Source: Cyrtodaria siliqua (Eukaryota > Mollusca > Bivalvia > Adapedonta > Hiatellidae). Taken from it: a stretch of DNA of 64,000 bases. This document shows positions 1 through 10,423 of the stretch, one piece after another. Position 1 is the first letter of the stretch. Every line of letters starts with the position of its first letter. The stretch lies in the NCBI GenBank assembly GCA_037043455.1, contig JAWPHD010010245.1, positions 1 to 64,000 of the forward strand, written 5' to 3'. The notes beneath the pieces were generated by a model that saw nothing but the letters and a program-made list of their open reading frames with translations, had not been told where the DNA came from and ran no database searches. Made by a program: the position numbers and the translations under genes.

Positions 1-46
1 TAGGACAGTATTAAAAATCGCTTATCAAGAAAATATTCCATAGAAT

Positions 47-1557
47 GCTTCACATACCACAATGTTTCACATACCACAATGTTTCAAACAACACAATGTT
101 TCATATATCACAATGTTTCGCATACCACAATGTTTCACACACCACAATGTTTCATATATCACAATGTTTCATCTACAAAAATGTTTCATATATCACAATG
201 TTTCACGCACCACAATGCTTCACACACCACAATGTTTCATATATAACTATGTTTCACATACCATAATGTATCTCATATCACAATGTTTCACATATCACAA
301 TGTTTCACATACCACAATGTTCACATACCACAGTGATTCACACATCACAATGTTTCACATATCACAATGTTTCATAGATCACAATGCTTTATATATCTCA
401 ATGCTTCACACACCACAATGTTTATATACCACAACGTTTAACATACCACAATGTTTCACACACCACGATGCTTCACATACCACAATGTTTCATATATCAC
501 AATGCTCACACACCACAATGTTCCATATATCACAATGTTTCACATACCACAATGTTTCATATATCACAATGTTCCACACACCATAATGTTTCATATATCA
601 CAATATTTCACACACCATAATGTTTCATATATCAAAATGTTTCACATATCACAATGTTTCATATATCAAAATGTTTCATGTATCACAATGCTTCACACAT
701 CACAATGTTTCATATATCACACTGTTTCACACACCACAATGTTTCACATATCACACTGTTTCACATATCACAATTATTCATATATCACAATATTTCATAT
801 ATCACAATGTTTCACATACCACAATGTTTCACATATCACAATGTTTCATGTATCACAATGCTTTATATATTTCAATGCTTCACACACCACAATGTTTATA
901 TATCACAAATTTTCACATACCACAATGTTTCACACACCATGATGCTTCACATACCACAATGTTTCATATATCACAATGCTCACACACCACAATGTTCCAC
1001 ACACCACAATGTTTCATATATCACAATGTTTCACATACCACAATGTTTCGTATACCACAATTTTTCATATATCAAAATGTTTCACATATCACAATGTTTC
1101 ATATATCAAAATGTTTCATGTATCACAATGCTTCACACATCACAATGTTTCATATATCACAATGTTTCACATACCACAATGTTTCGTATACCACAATTTT
1201 TCATATATCACTATGTTTTACATATCACAATGTTTCATATATCAAAATGTTTCATGTATCACAATACTTCACACACCACAATGTTCCGTATATCACAATG
1301 TTTCATATACCACAATGTTTCATATATTACAATCCTTTCACACACCACAATGTTTCATATATCACAATGTTTTATGTACCACAATGTTCCACACACCACA
1401 ATATTTCATATATCACAATGTTGTTTCACATATCTCACCTGTTCTTATATCACAATGTTTCATATATCACAATGCTTCACATACCACAATGTTTCATATA
1501 TCACAATGTTTCACATACCACAATGTTTCATTCACAATGCTTCACACACCACAATGA
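47..1557. repeat. 17-bp minisatellite, about 89 copies
   Basis: Tandem array of a 17-bp unit of the form CACATACCACAATGTTT, with common variants CATATATCACAATGTTT and CACACACCACAATGCTT. Because 17 is not a multiple of 3 and the unit has no stop codon in any plus-strand frame, all three plus frames stay open for hundreds of codons and encode 17-residue repeats. A higher-order structure is visible: a variant block at about 381-530 recurs at about 848-1000. The array lies downstream of CLIP-like exon 2265-2520, so it is probably intronic. Confidence 0.95.
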
Positions 1558-2264
1558 GCATGTCGCATGCAACATGCCTTCCTGGAAAAGAAAGGAAAAA
1601 CAACATGCCTTCATCAGAGCAACATGCCTTAAGATTTTCTTAATTTTCATGAATAACAGATTTAAAAGAAGAAAAATAGAATTTCTATGGTGATTCTTGT
1701 TCCTTTTGCACCAAAATCATAGAAGTATGTTATTTTGCCATTTTGCCATTAATAGGCACTATTTTTTTCAAGCCCAGTTTGGTAAATGTAATGTCAGAGC
1801 AACATGCCTTCACAATTTTCTGGGGGAAACGCTGTATTACACTGTATCCACTAAACACTGCACTAAGTATAAAACATGATTTATTTAAAGCACAGGAATT
1901 GTGTATTTTAAACATTACGTGGTCTGAGTGTTGACTTTCGTACCCCATCCAACCCCTTCTCAAAGAAGCGAAAAAAATGTGCATATTGTAAAATTAAAAC
2001 ATTTAATATCTGTTAGAAAATTCTGCTAATATAAGCTTTTCCAACTCCTAATGGAATTAAGGCGGGAACATATAATGAAAGGTAGCAAAACTTGTTATTG
2101 AAGACTAAGTTGCAAATGATATGTTTAAATTCACCTGGGTTAACATTGGGTGATTTAATGCAAATTTGATTGTAATATTATACATACACGTATATACTGA
2201 TACTTGACTTGGCCTGAATCATTTTCGTTAAGGTGGAACACAAATATATTGTGGCTTTAATTAC
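1558..2264. other. Probable intron sequence, no gene recognised
   Basis: AT-rich stretch between the minisatellite and the CLIP-like exon. The phrase TCAGAGCAACATGCCTT occurs at about 1613 and 1795. I found no further ankyrin or CAP-Gly exon here on the minus strand, so the next exon should lie left of the window. Confidence 0.5.
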
Positions 2265-2520
2265 CTAGTGCTTTGGTCGCCTTTAATAATATTTTGATTA
2301 CAGGCACCACATCAAAATATGCTGCATAGTGTAACGCTGTCATGTTGGTCCATCGACATCGGATGTTTGGATCTGCCCCACGCGCCAGGAGCATGCTCAC
2401 CACCTCCGCCGCCATATCCGGGTCACCGATACCAGCGGCTCCCGACTTGCCGGCATAATGAAGTAACGTCATGTCCGTCAGTCCATCTCTGTCGTTGATA
2501 TGTCCTCCTCGCTTTAATAT
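2265..2520 (-). CDS. CLIP4: CLIP3/CLIP4-like protein, ankyrin-repeat exon
   Basis: Internal coding exon of a CAP-Gly linker protein related to vertebrate CLIP3 and CLIP4, which combine ankyrin repeats with CAP-Gly domains and act on microtubules and membrane traffic. The 85 complete codons read NDRDGLTDMTLLHYAGKSGA near the start and RWTNMTALHYAAYFDV later; both are family signatures and the second is an ankyrin helix pair. Splice signals on the minus strand are acceptor TTTAG at 2521-2525 and donor GTAATT from 2264. The exon starts in phase 0, continuing exon 4487-4772 across the conserved NE/ILKRG junction, and ends in phase 1. Later ankyrin and CAP-Gly exons are outside the window. CLIP4 rather than CLIP3 is suggested by the ILKRG wording, but an invertebrate co-orthologue of both is likely. 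Confidence 0.9.
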
Positions 2521-2817
2521 CTAAATGTATATGAATATATCATGTATTAATGCATCTACGAAAATAAAGATTATGAATTTATAACCATGACGTACATACA
2601 ATACAATTTTGATCACAAATAATGCTAGGTGTTTTAAAAACAAATAAGCCGTATGTTCCTTTTCCATATGTATGTGATCTGAGGATGTTAAGAACTAATG
2701 AGGACTCAATGCGAAATCTCTATTTTTATATATTTACAACAGTAAATTTAGACTAGAAATCTCATTCGGAATCTCATAATTATAAATAGGCAGTATCTTC
2801 CATTTTCCATACATGGT

Positions 2818-3334
2818 CAGGGTTCAGGAAATACGGTTGCCCGACACCCCGGGCAAGTGGATTTTGGGTGCGGGCAAGTGACCTTCGCAAATCTGGTTGC
2901 CCGACACTTGCCCGACGGACATTTCCATTCGAGAACAAATCAAGTGGCAAACTAGCCGTATCAGAATTTCATTTTGATAACTGAATAAAACTGGCCGCTG
3001 TTTTTCGCCGCTAGCAATTTATGATTTAAGTAACACAAAGATGTAATAGACACAAAAGAAGAAAATGCAACCATTTGATTTTTTTATATGAATAAATACA
3101 ATGTATTAACTAATTCATAAAATACATTCTCCCTTCCTTTTCTAAGTATACTCGTAACGGTCCAAATTATGCGGCGGTCCATCCCGTTTAACACGAATAA
3201 TGGTACAGTGCCAATTTTTGGGGCAATTAAGTGTTCTTAAATGTGGGGCAAGTGACAATATGGGCAGGGCAAGTGACTTTTGAAAATCCACTTGCCCTGG
3301 GCAAGTGGATTTTCAAAATATTTCCAGAACCCTG
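2818..3334. mobile_element. Non-autonomous hAT-like element, 5-bp TSD ATGGT
   Basis: Terminal inverted repeats CAGGGTTCAGGAAATA (left) and, read inward from the right, CAGGGTTCTGGAAATA. The flanks are a 5-bp direct repeat ATGGT at 2813-2817 and 3335-3339. The interior repeats the phrases CGGGCAAGTG and GGTTGCCCGACA. No transposase ORF is visible. CAGGG termini are typical of hAT elements; the 5-bp rather than 8-bp duplication suggests a hAT5-type group. A diverged, interrupted copy is at 38100. The element sits in an intron of the CLIP-like gene. Confidence 0.85.
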
Positions 3335-3562
3335 ATGGTAAAAGGATACTACAAACTCATAGCTCCACCATTTTGAATAGTCAGTCTGTTGCTTAATGAA
3401 ACTTCTTTCTAATCTGTCTGTATATTTTTTAAGGAAGCAAATGTGTCAGAAATCTGTGTAAAGCATTGATCCAAGGAAATGAAACCAAACCTCTCAAAAT
3501 ATATCAATCTACCTCTGAGGGTCTCCAAGGTATGTTGGCGAACAGGGTCCTTTTTGGTGGGT

Positions 3563-3616
<54 letters not shown>
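3563..3616. repeat. Poly-G tract, 54 G
   Basis: Uninterrupted run of 54 G on the plus strand, preceded by GGTGGGT. It can form intramolecular G-quadruplexes. Open frames crossing it are glycine or proline artefacts. The exact length is probably unreliable in any sequencing assembly. Confidence 0.95.
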
Positions 3617-3618
<2 letters not shown>

Positions 3619-3725
3619 AGGGAATATTGGACAAATATTTTTGGGGAACAAAGCAAAATATGTTGGTGAAACAAGAGAACATTGGGTTATATTTTCAAGA
3701 AACAAGGGAACATGGACCCCGCTGG
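3617..3725 (+). repeat. Dispersed 'gggaacaagggaacatt' repeat, copy 1
   Basis: Repeated phrases of the form GGAACAAGGGAACAT separated by about 35 bp. The same phrase series recurs at 23430-23535, so this is a low-copy dispersed or microsatellite-like block immediately beside the poly-G tract. Confidence 0.5.
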
Positions 3726-3863
3726 GAGAGCCTCACCACTGAAACACAGAAAAAAAAACTCTCTCTTAGTATTACATTATATACTAAAATCTCCCTGTTA
3801 TGAGGGACTAAACTGAGGTATCAACACGAAACTATTGTATCTGGTTCTTTATTTATATATATA

Positions 3864-4337
3864 CTGAAAGGAAAAAGAAACGCAGGGTGCGTATTTCCGC
3901 TATATATTGTATGTTTAATATGCTACTGCTAATCGAATGGTACAGGGCGACATTAGGCCTGTCCCTTTAGAAAGAAGGTTTAAACAGCACTGAACACACC
4001 AATGGTTACCCCTTTAAAGTTTCATTATCGTCAGAATGTGCATTTGGCTCAAGCAGGTGAGCAAACTTAGGCTTTAAATGTTGCAATCACTTAACATTAA
4101 ATACAGTACTGAACTGGCTCAATTTTTCAAAGAGGAACTTCATCATTTATGAATTTCTTGTTACGTGTACTGTGATTAAAACGTCTACAACATCACAGTT
4201 GTGTCCTTTTTCTAACTAACTGCACGTTTTTTTTTACAAAACATCTTTGGATTTCCTTGGAATATATATGGAATTAAGTGTGCAGTATATGCAATATATA
4301 GCGGAAATACGCACCCTGCGTTTCTTTTTCCTTTCAG
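3864..4337. mobile_element. TIR element with 46-bp perfect inverted ends, TA target
   Basis: 474-bp element whose first and last 46 bases are perfect inverted repeats beginning CTGAAAGGAAAAAG. The flanking dinucleotide is TA on both sides (3862-3863 and 4338-4339), as expected for Tc1/mariner-type insertion. There is no ORF of note inside, so it is a non-autonomous (MITE-like) copy. Perfect arms imply recent insertion. It is intronic, between CLIP-like exons 2 and 3. Confidence 0.9.
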
Positions 4338-4486
4338 TATAGTTTTAAAGGTTTGCGTTCAGCCCTCCAAATGTTGGGCAGATTATCCATGATGTCACGA
4401 ATGTCGCGATTAGGAGTCCCCTAGCCAGCGGGCTCATCTTGGACTGACACAATACAGTCCAACATTAGTTGATACTACACACTTAC

Positions 4487-4772
4487 TTCGTTGACTAACA
4501 CATCTAAATTCTGCTGCGTCTGTGGGGTCCATTGTCTCAAAATGGCAAATATCTCGGGCACTTTGGTGTTGGGGTTCACCAGAATCTCGTGACATCCTGG
4601 ACAGCCGGGGTCAAAGAAGGACAACTCGAGCTTCTGGCAGTCCTCGCAGACTGGGGGGTCCACACAGGGGTGTATCATTGGCTTGGCTCGGGTGCTTATC
4701 ACTGCATCACCATTGGCCTGGACTAGGGGTCGCAGTGGGGATCTAGTCTCACCTTCCTCTTCTAGTGTCATA
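4487..4772 (-). CDS. CLIP4: CLIP3/CLIP4-like protein, exon upstream of ankyrin repeats
   Basis: Coding exon of the same minus-strand gene. It encodes FFDPGCPGCHEILVNP and PEIFAILRQWTPQTQQ, matching the conserved segment just before the ankyrin repeats of CLIP3/CLIP4 (FFDPNDxxCQEILFDP and ELFAIxRQWxPQVQ). The donor is a perfect GTAAGT starting at 4486; joining to exon 2265-2520 gives the conserved junction NE-ILKRGG in phase 0. The acceptor is CCATTTCAG ending at 4773. With that acceptor the exon begins with a single T that completes the CG left over from exon 11136-11248, then ATG ACA CTA. Alternatively translation could start at ATG 4795 or ATG 4771 within this block. The N-terminal third is acidic and poorly conserved, as is usual in the family. 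Confidence 0.88.
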
Positions 4773-4859
4773 CTGAAATGGTAGATTTCAGACATAGCCA
4801 AAAATTACATTAAGCAAGCAAATTCAACGATTAGGAGTCCCCTAGTGCCTTAACTACAC

Positions 4860-6813
4860 CTATCTAAACAACAGGCCATTTTTGGCCCTGAATCGCTCAC
4901 CTGATTACCTTTGTCCATTGTAGACACTAATGCAACGGTTATACAAGTAACTCAGAGGAAAAAGGTCTGGTAAGTTCAGATTTTTTTTTATATAGATTTC
5001 TCATTATAATTTAAACAAGAGGCCAATGACCTTGAAGCTCTACTGATAGATTTTGATAGCTAGGTCAGTATTCCTGTGAAGTTTCATAAAAAATGTCAAG
5101 CAGTTTCAGAGGAGTAGTCGCTACAAGTTGAAGTTTTTACTATAGGTAAACAAAGATGGCCACTGGCAGCCATGTTTAATGTCGAATCAAAATAATTTTC
5201 GACAAGGATCAACATCTTGTCATGCTGATCATTTCCGAAAAAGTCCCATATCAATATCACTTACAGTTTTCAAGAAGTAGTCGCTACAAACTTGTTTTTA
5301 AAAATCTATGTTTAGCCGTGGTGGCCATCCTGAATTTCCGGCCGACCTGAAATTGTGCTAGGATCAACTAGACATCAAGAGCAACATTCCTGTGAAGTTT
5401 CATGAAAATCCGTCTAGTAGTTCAGAGGAGTAGTCACTACAAATGTTTACTATACAAACTCTATGTAAACAAAGATGGCCACTGGTGCCCAGGTTTAATT
5501 TTGATTCAAAATAATTTTCGACAAGGATCAACATCATGTCATGCTGATCATTTTAGAAAAAGTCCCATATCAATATCACTTACAGTTTTCAAGAAGTAGT
5601 CGCTACAAACTTTTTTTTAAAAATCTGTTTTTAGCCATGGCGGCCATCTTGAATTTCCGGCTGACCTAAAAAAAATATTCTGGGATCAATTAGACATCAA
5701 GAGCAACATTCCTGTGAAGTTTCATAAAAATGTGTCAAGTAGTTTCAGAGGAGTAGTCGCTACAAGTTTTTACTATATAAATTTATGTAAACAAAGATGG
5801 CCGCTAGTGGCCATGTTTAAAGTTGCATCAAAATAAATTTCGACAAGGATCAACAACATGTCTTGCTGATCGTTTTAGAAAATGTCCCATATCAATATCA
5901 CTTACAGTTTTCAAAAAGTAGTCGCTACAAATTTATTTATTTTAAATCTATTTTTAGCCGTGGCGGCCATTTTGAATTTCCGGCCAGCCTGAAATTTTTC
6001 TAGGATCAACTAGACATCAAGAGCAACATTCCTGTGAAGTTTCATGAACATCCGTCAAGTAGTTTCAGAGGAGTAGTCGCTACAAGTTTTTACTATATAA
6101 CTCTATGTAAACAAAGATGGCCACTAGCAGCCATGTTTAACGTCGAATCAAAATAATGTTCGACTCAGATCAACATCATGTCATGCTGATCATTTTAGAA
6201 AAAGTCCCATATCAATATCACTTATAGTTTTCAAGAAGTAGTCGCAACAAACTTATTTTTTAAAAATCTATTTTTAGCTGTGGCGGCCATTTTGAATTTC
6301 TGGCCGATCTGAAATTTTGCTAGGATCAATTACACATCCAGAGCAACATTCCTGTAAAGTTTCATGAAAATCTGCCACGTAGTTTCAGAGGAGTAGTCGT
6401 TACAAGTTTTTACTATATAACTCTATGCAAACAAATATGGCCGCTGGCAGCCATGTTTAACGTCGAATCAAAACAATTTTTGACACGACCAACATCATGT
6501 CATGCTGATCATTTTAGAAAAGGTCCCATATCAATATCACTGATAGTTTTCAAGAAGTAGTCGCTACAAACTTGTATTTTAAAAATCTATTTTTAGCTCT
6601 GGCGGCCATCTTGGACTTCACATCAACATGAATTTTTGCTAGGATCAACTAGACTTCATGGGCAACATTTCTTCAAAGTTTCATGAATATCCATCTAGTA
6701 GTTTCAGAGGAGTAGTCGCTACAAATAAAACTTTACGGACAGACAGACGGACGGACGACGGACGCCGCACCACGGCATAAGCTCTGCTGATCTCTGATCA
6801 GGCGAGCTAAAAA
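4860..6813 (+). mobile_element. Dispersed bivalve element with a 320-bp internal tandem repeat
   Basis: About 5.5 tandem copies of a 318-322-bp unit (phase marker GCAACATTCCTGTGAAG at about 5381, 5703, 6023 and 6343, with a variant at 6661). Each unit contains AAACAAAGATGGCC and AGGAGTAGTCGCTACAA. The array is followed by a GGACGGACGACGG run, a small hairpin CTGAT-ctctg-ATCAG and the end GCGAGCTAAAAA. The 3' hairpin followed by CTAA is reminiscent of Helitron-type termini, but the 5' end is unclear. It is intronic in the CLIP-like gene and I see no protein coding. Confidence 0.7.
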
Positions 6814-6887
6814 CTGGTACCCTCTTGCATGTTAAAATGTACCCCCAGGATCAAAATTTAAACAAACTTGGTAGTGGATCATTATAA

Positions 6888-7030
6888 CAATCTTTCATGG
6901 GTATCCGGTGAAGATAGGGAATTCCAACCCGAGGTATAAGTGTTTTTATCTCTGCCGAGGTTCTGATTAAAACACTTATACTGAGGGTCGGAATTCCCTA
7001 TCTGAACCTGAATACCCATGATAGATTCTT
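6888..7030. repeat. Imperfect inverted repeat (foldback), about 143 bp
   Basis: Left arm contains CATGGGTATCCGG, TAGGGAATTCC and ATAAGTGTTTT; the right arm carries their reverse complements in order, ending ATACCCATG. The loop is around 6948-6968. Probably a foldback or MITE remnant. Confidence 0.8.
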
Positions 7031-7205
7031 TTTCTTGCATATCAGAGACATGCTGTGCATGATGTCGCCAGCTACCAACGTTTTCCTGCATACCGTATGT
7101 TGGTGCGCGCATGAATTTTATCTCGACCCTAGGGTGAGATGGAAATATCTAGCCCCGGTAAAATGATGGATATTATCTTGTCCAGTATGCAAGAAAAGTA
7201 TACAG

Positions 7206-7358
7206 AGGATCTTAAACGAGTTCCCATCTCATATAAGATTTATGAAACGAGTTATGAATTGTTTTAATTTTAACGAGCCTTTTGGCGAGTTAAAATTAAA
7301 AATAATTCATAACGAGTTTCATAAATCTTATATGGCATAGGAACGAGTTTAAGATCCT
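7206..7358. repeat. Long inverted repeat (foldback), arms about 72 bp
   Basis: Near-perfect hairpin: the left arm starts AGGATCTTAAACGAG and the right arm ends CTCGTTTAAGATCCT read inward, with a 4-6-base loop around 7280-7283. Both arms contain AACGAGTT motifs and AATTATGAATT-like sequence. Just outside, TTATCACATAAC at 7360-7371 has its inverse GTTATGTGATAA at 7744-7755, so the hairpin may be one end of a larger element. Confidence 0.85.
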
Positions 7359-7760
7359 TTTTATCACATAACATTGCAATCAAATTAGTAAAAATTAATT
7401 CAGATGGACATAGAACCGCCACGACGTCAGACTCACTTTAGCGCCAAAACGTCATAAAATATGTGACGTCGTAACGTTGCATATAAAAGAGTTTGTGTGT
7501 TACCTCTTTACAAAATAGCAGTTTACGCCAACAATGTTTTTTATAATGTGCATTATTTTTATAAGCTGTCACAAATAATAAGTTTATGACTCAGATCTGG
7601 GTGAATTTGTAATAAATAAAATAGTTTCAGTTAATAAACTTGCGTAGTGTTACAGGTATAACTCAACCAATCAAAATCGTTTGGTACATGTGTGACATAC
7701 AATAGAGTATTAAATGGGTGTTCGACACTGCTAACAATAGACGTTATGTGATAAATGCAA
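7359..7760. mobile_element. Possible TIR element body next to the foldback
   Basis: Bounded by inverted TTATCACATAAC and GTTATGTGATAA. It contains several ACGT/GACGTC motifs (7419-7482) and no ORF. The 12-bp ends are short and no target duplication is visible, so the element call is tentative. Confidence 0.35.
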
Positions 7761-7769
7761 TATATGAGA

Positions 7770-8595
7770 GCTCTATACCATGTGGTTTCAGAGAAGAATA
7801 TCACTATATATAATTAAGTCTATGTAAAACAAGTGACCCTTGCGGCAGTGCCAAATTTGACCCCTGGGACTACATTTGAATAAGCTTGGTAGAGGACTAT
7901 TAGCTTATGGTACATGCAAAATATTAGACCTCTAACTCGTATAGTTTCGAAGAACAACAGTAGATTTCCCTATATAAGTCAATATAAAACAAGTGACCCC
8001 TGGGACGGGGACAAATTGTCAAAGCGCCTTACGAAGTTGTTTAAGAAAAAGGTTAGCGGACGGCGACAGACTACAAGAGCTGTCAGAGGACAGCGCAGCT
8101 CGACTATTCGAATTTTCAGAGAACAAGAAATGATACACCCGGCATACCATCAGAAAAAAAAAGGTGAAAACAAAGGGGCTGTATGTGTCAATAAGGAAAG
8201 CATTGGAATTTTCATTAAATCAAGGGCAATTTTTTTGTGATGACACGGAAGTAATTTGATAATAACCCTTTCAAAGGATAAATAATGCAAATTTTATAAG
8301 TTGAACATTTTAAGAAAATATGTTAAAAGTATATGTAAATGCAATTGACCTTTGACCCCTTTGTGACCTTGACCTTTCATCCAATGATCTTGAACTCAAT
8401 AGATACGATCATCGTCCAATTTATAATAAGTCTGATGATGATTGGATAAAAAATCTAAGTTATTTACATATTAAGAAATGCGAACGTAAACATTAACCCG
8501 ATGCTATTAGACAATCAACCCATAAATGCAGTTTGTGACCATGAACTTTGACCTATAGACCCCATAAGATCCTTCGAACAGACGAGCTAAAAATA
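7770..8595 (+). mobile_element. Decayed dispersed repeat ending GACGAGCTAAAAA
   Basis: Contains repeated phrases such as ACAAGTGACCCCTGGGAC, TGACCTTGACCTTTCATCC and finally CAGACGAGCTAAAAAT. The terminus matches those at 6813 and 10029. A 108-codon open frame at 7914-8240 is inside this repeat and has no recognisable domain, so I do not call it a gene. Confidence 0.55.
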
Positions 8596-8609
8596 TCAAA
8601 TTATTTGTA

Positions 8610-9425
8610 AAGTTTGACCCAGGAGCTAGGTCCACAAAGGTGGGGAAGAAGCCTAGGGTCTAAGTTGGTTGGATGGTTGTATCCGTCTGTTAATGCCCAG
8701 TAAGTGTAAATATGGTTATAGGGTAGGGATGTTAACGGCAAATTATGACCCAGAGGCTATGCCCCCAGGGTTGGGGAAGGAGATCAGGGTCTATAATGCT
8801 GGTTGAGTGGTTGTATCCATCTGTTCATGCCCAGTAAGTGTATATATGGATATAGGGTGGGGATCTCAATGGCTTCCAAGTTATGACTGAGGGGCTATGT
8901 CCCCAGGTGTGGGGAAGGAGCCCGGGGTCTATGCTGGTTGGGTGGTTATATCCATCTGTTCATGTCCAGTAAGTGTATATATGGTTATAGGTTGGGGATC
9001 TCAACGGTTTACAAGTTATGACCCAGGGCTATGTCACCAGGGGTGAGAAAGGAGTACAGGGTCTATGCTGGTTGGACGGTTGTATCCGTCTGTTCATGCC
9101 CAGGCAGTAAGTGTATATATGGTTATAGGGTAGGGATCTTAACGGCAAATTATGACCCAGAGGCTATGTCCCCAGGGTTGGGGAAGGAGATCAGGGTCTA
9201 TATTGGTTGAGTGGTTGTATCCGTCTGTTCATGCCCAGTAAGTGTATATAGTTATAAGGTGGGGATGTCAATGTCTTCCAAGTTATGACCCAGGGGCTAT
9301 AATAGGGTGAGGAAGGAGTCCGGGGTCTATGCTGGTTGGGTGGTTGTATCCATCTGTTCATGCCCAGTAAGTGTATATATGGTTATAGGGTGGGGATCTC
9401 GACGGTTGCTATAAAGTTATGACTC
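8610..9425. repeat. 133-bp tandem repeat, about six copies
   Basis: Units of about 133 bp, marked by GGTCTATGCTGGTTGG near 8657, 8789, 8926, 9059, 9193 and 9325, and by TCATGCCCAGTAAGTG. A single diverged unit in the opposite orientation is at 45830-46010. Confidence 0.85.
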
Positions 9426-10029
9426 AGTGGGGCCCACCCACACCCTCATGTTTCACCTCTAGTGATGGGTCCAATTCTGACCCATGGGTCACCATTTGAG
9501 AAAACTTGGTAGAGGTCTACTAGACGATGCTACATACAAAATATCTAACCTGCAGCCCATATGTTTTTTTGTTTCGGAGAAGAAGATTTTGAAGTGTTTT
9601 TCCTATATACTTCCATTTAAAACCGAATTTTTTTATCAGTTCAGGGGCCATAATGTTGTCAAAATGAATGAAAGAGTTACGGGGATTGTTGGATAAGGTA
9701 CAGCATTTGATGTAAAACATTAGTTTAAAATTTTAATGCAATAACACTTTAGTAGTTTTGAAGTTATAAATCTATAGCACAAAAACTTTAAGGTAAAGAC
9801 ATGACAATCAAAGGGCCATAACTTTGTCAAAATGCAAGGAAGAGTTATGGGAATTGTTGGATAAGGTGCAGAATTTGATGGGAAACATTTGTATAAAGTG
9901 TTAATGCAATAGCTTCAGTAGTATTGAAGTTATAAATCTATTGGACAAAAACTTTAAGGTGAAGCTGGGGACGCCGACGCCGTGGTGAGTAGGATAGCTC
10001 TCACTATTCTTCTAATAGTCGAGCTAAAA
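9426..10029 (+). mobile_element. Dispersed repeat with internal duplication, hairpin and CGAGCTAAAAA end
   Basis: Two diverged copies of a roughly 175-bp block (AAGAGTTATGGGAATTGTTG at about 9840; a related block at about 9670). The 3' end carries ACTATT-cttct-AATAGT, a perfect 6-bp-arm hairpin, followed directly by CGAGCTAAAAA. It is the same terminal architecture as 4860-6813 and probably continues from the 133-bp array. Confidence 0.6.
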
Positions 10030-10423
10030 AGCGGTCACAATAGCTCACTTGGGCTCAGCTAATAAAATAGAAAAAAGAAAATGGCAACCAGGCAGACACA
10101 TTTGGTCCAAGCAAAAACAAATGATTGTGCATGCATAATCCCTCATTTCCCTAAATATATGTAACATAAGTCCAATAACTATACATTACCACATGCATCA
10201 ACAGTGTGATTCATACCTACTTTCAGAAGCTGCTACTATGTCGGTCCCCAAACCAATGGCACAAACAGTTTTCAAATTTAAACAAAAAATTTTATCTTCA
10301 TTTAACAAAGTGATCATAATAACTATGCATCTTATTTATAAATTATGCCAGTGATTTTTCATGCAGTTTGCAATGTGTTACAGCCAAAAAGACAAATTAC
10401 AAGAACCATTTGATTATCAAACA

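Noticed and set aside
45..1693. Long open frames (up to 357 codons) over the 17-bp minisatellite
   Set aside because: All three plus frames are open because the repeat lacks stops; the encoded residues are the same 17-residue repeat in shifted registers, with no gene context.
3409..3803. Glycine- or proline-rich open frames over the poly-G tract
   Set aside because: Artefacts of a 54-base homopolymer.
7914..8240. 108-codon basic frame as a gene
   Set aside because: Contained in a dispersed repeat with typical repeat phrases on both sides; no domain.
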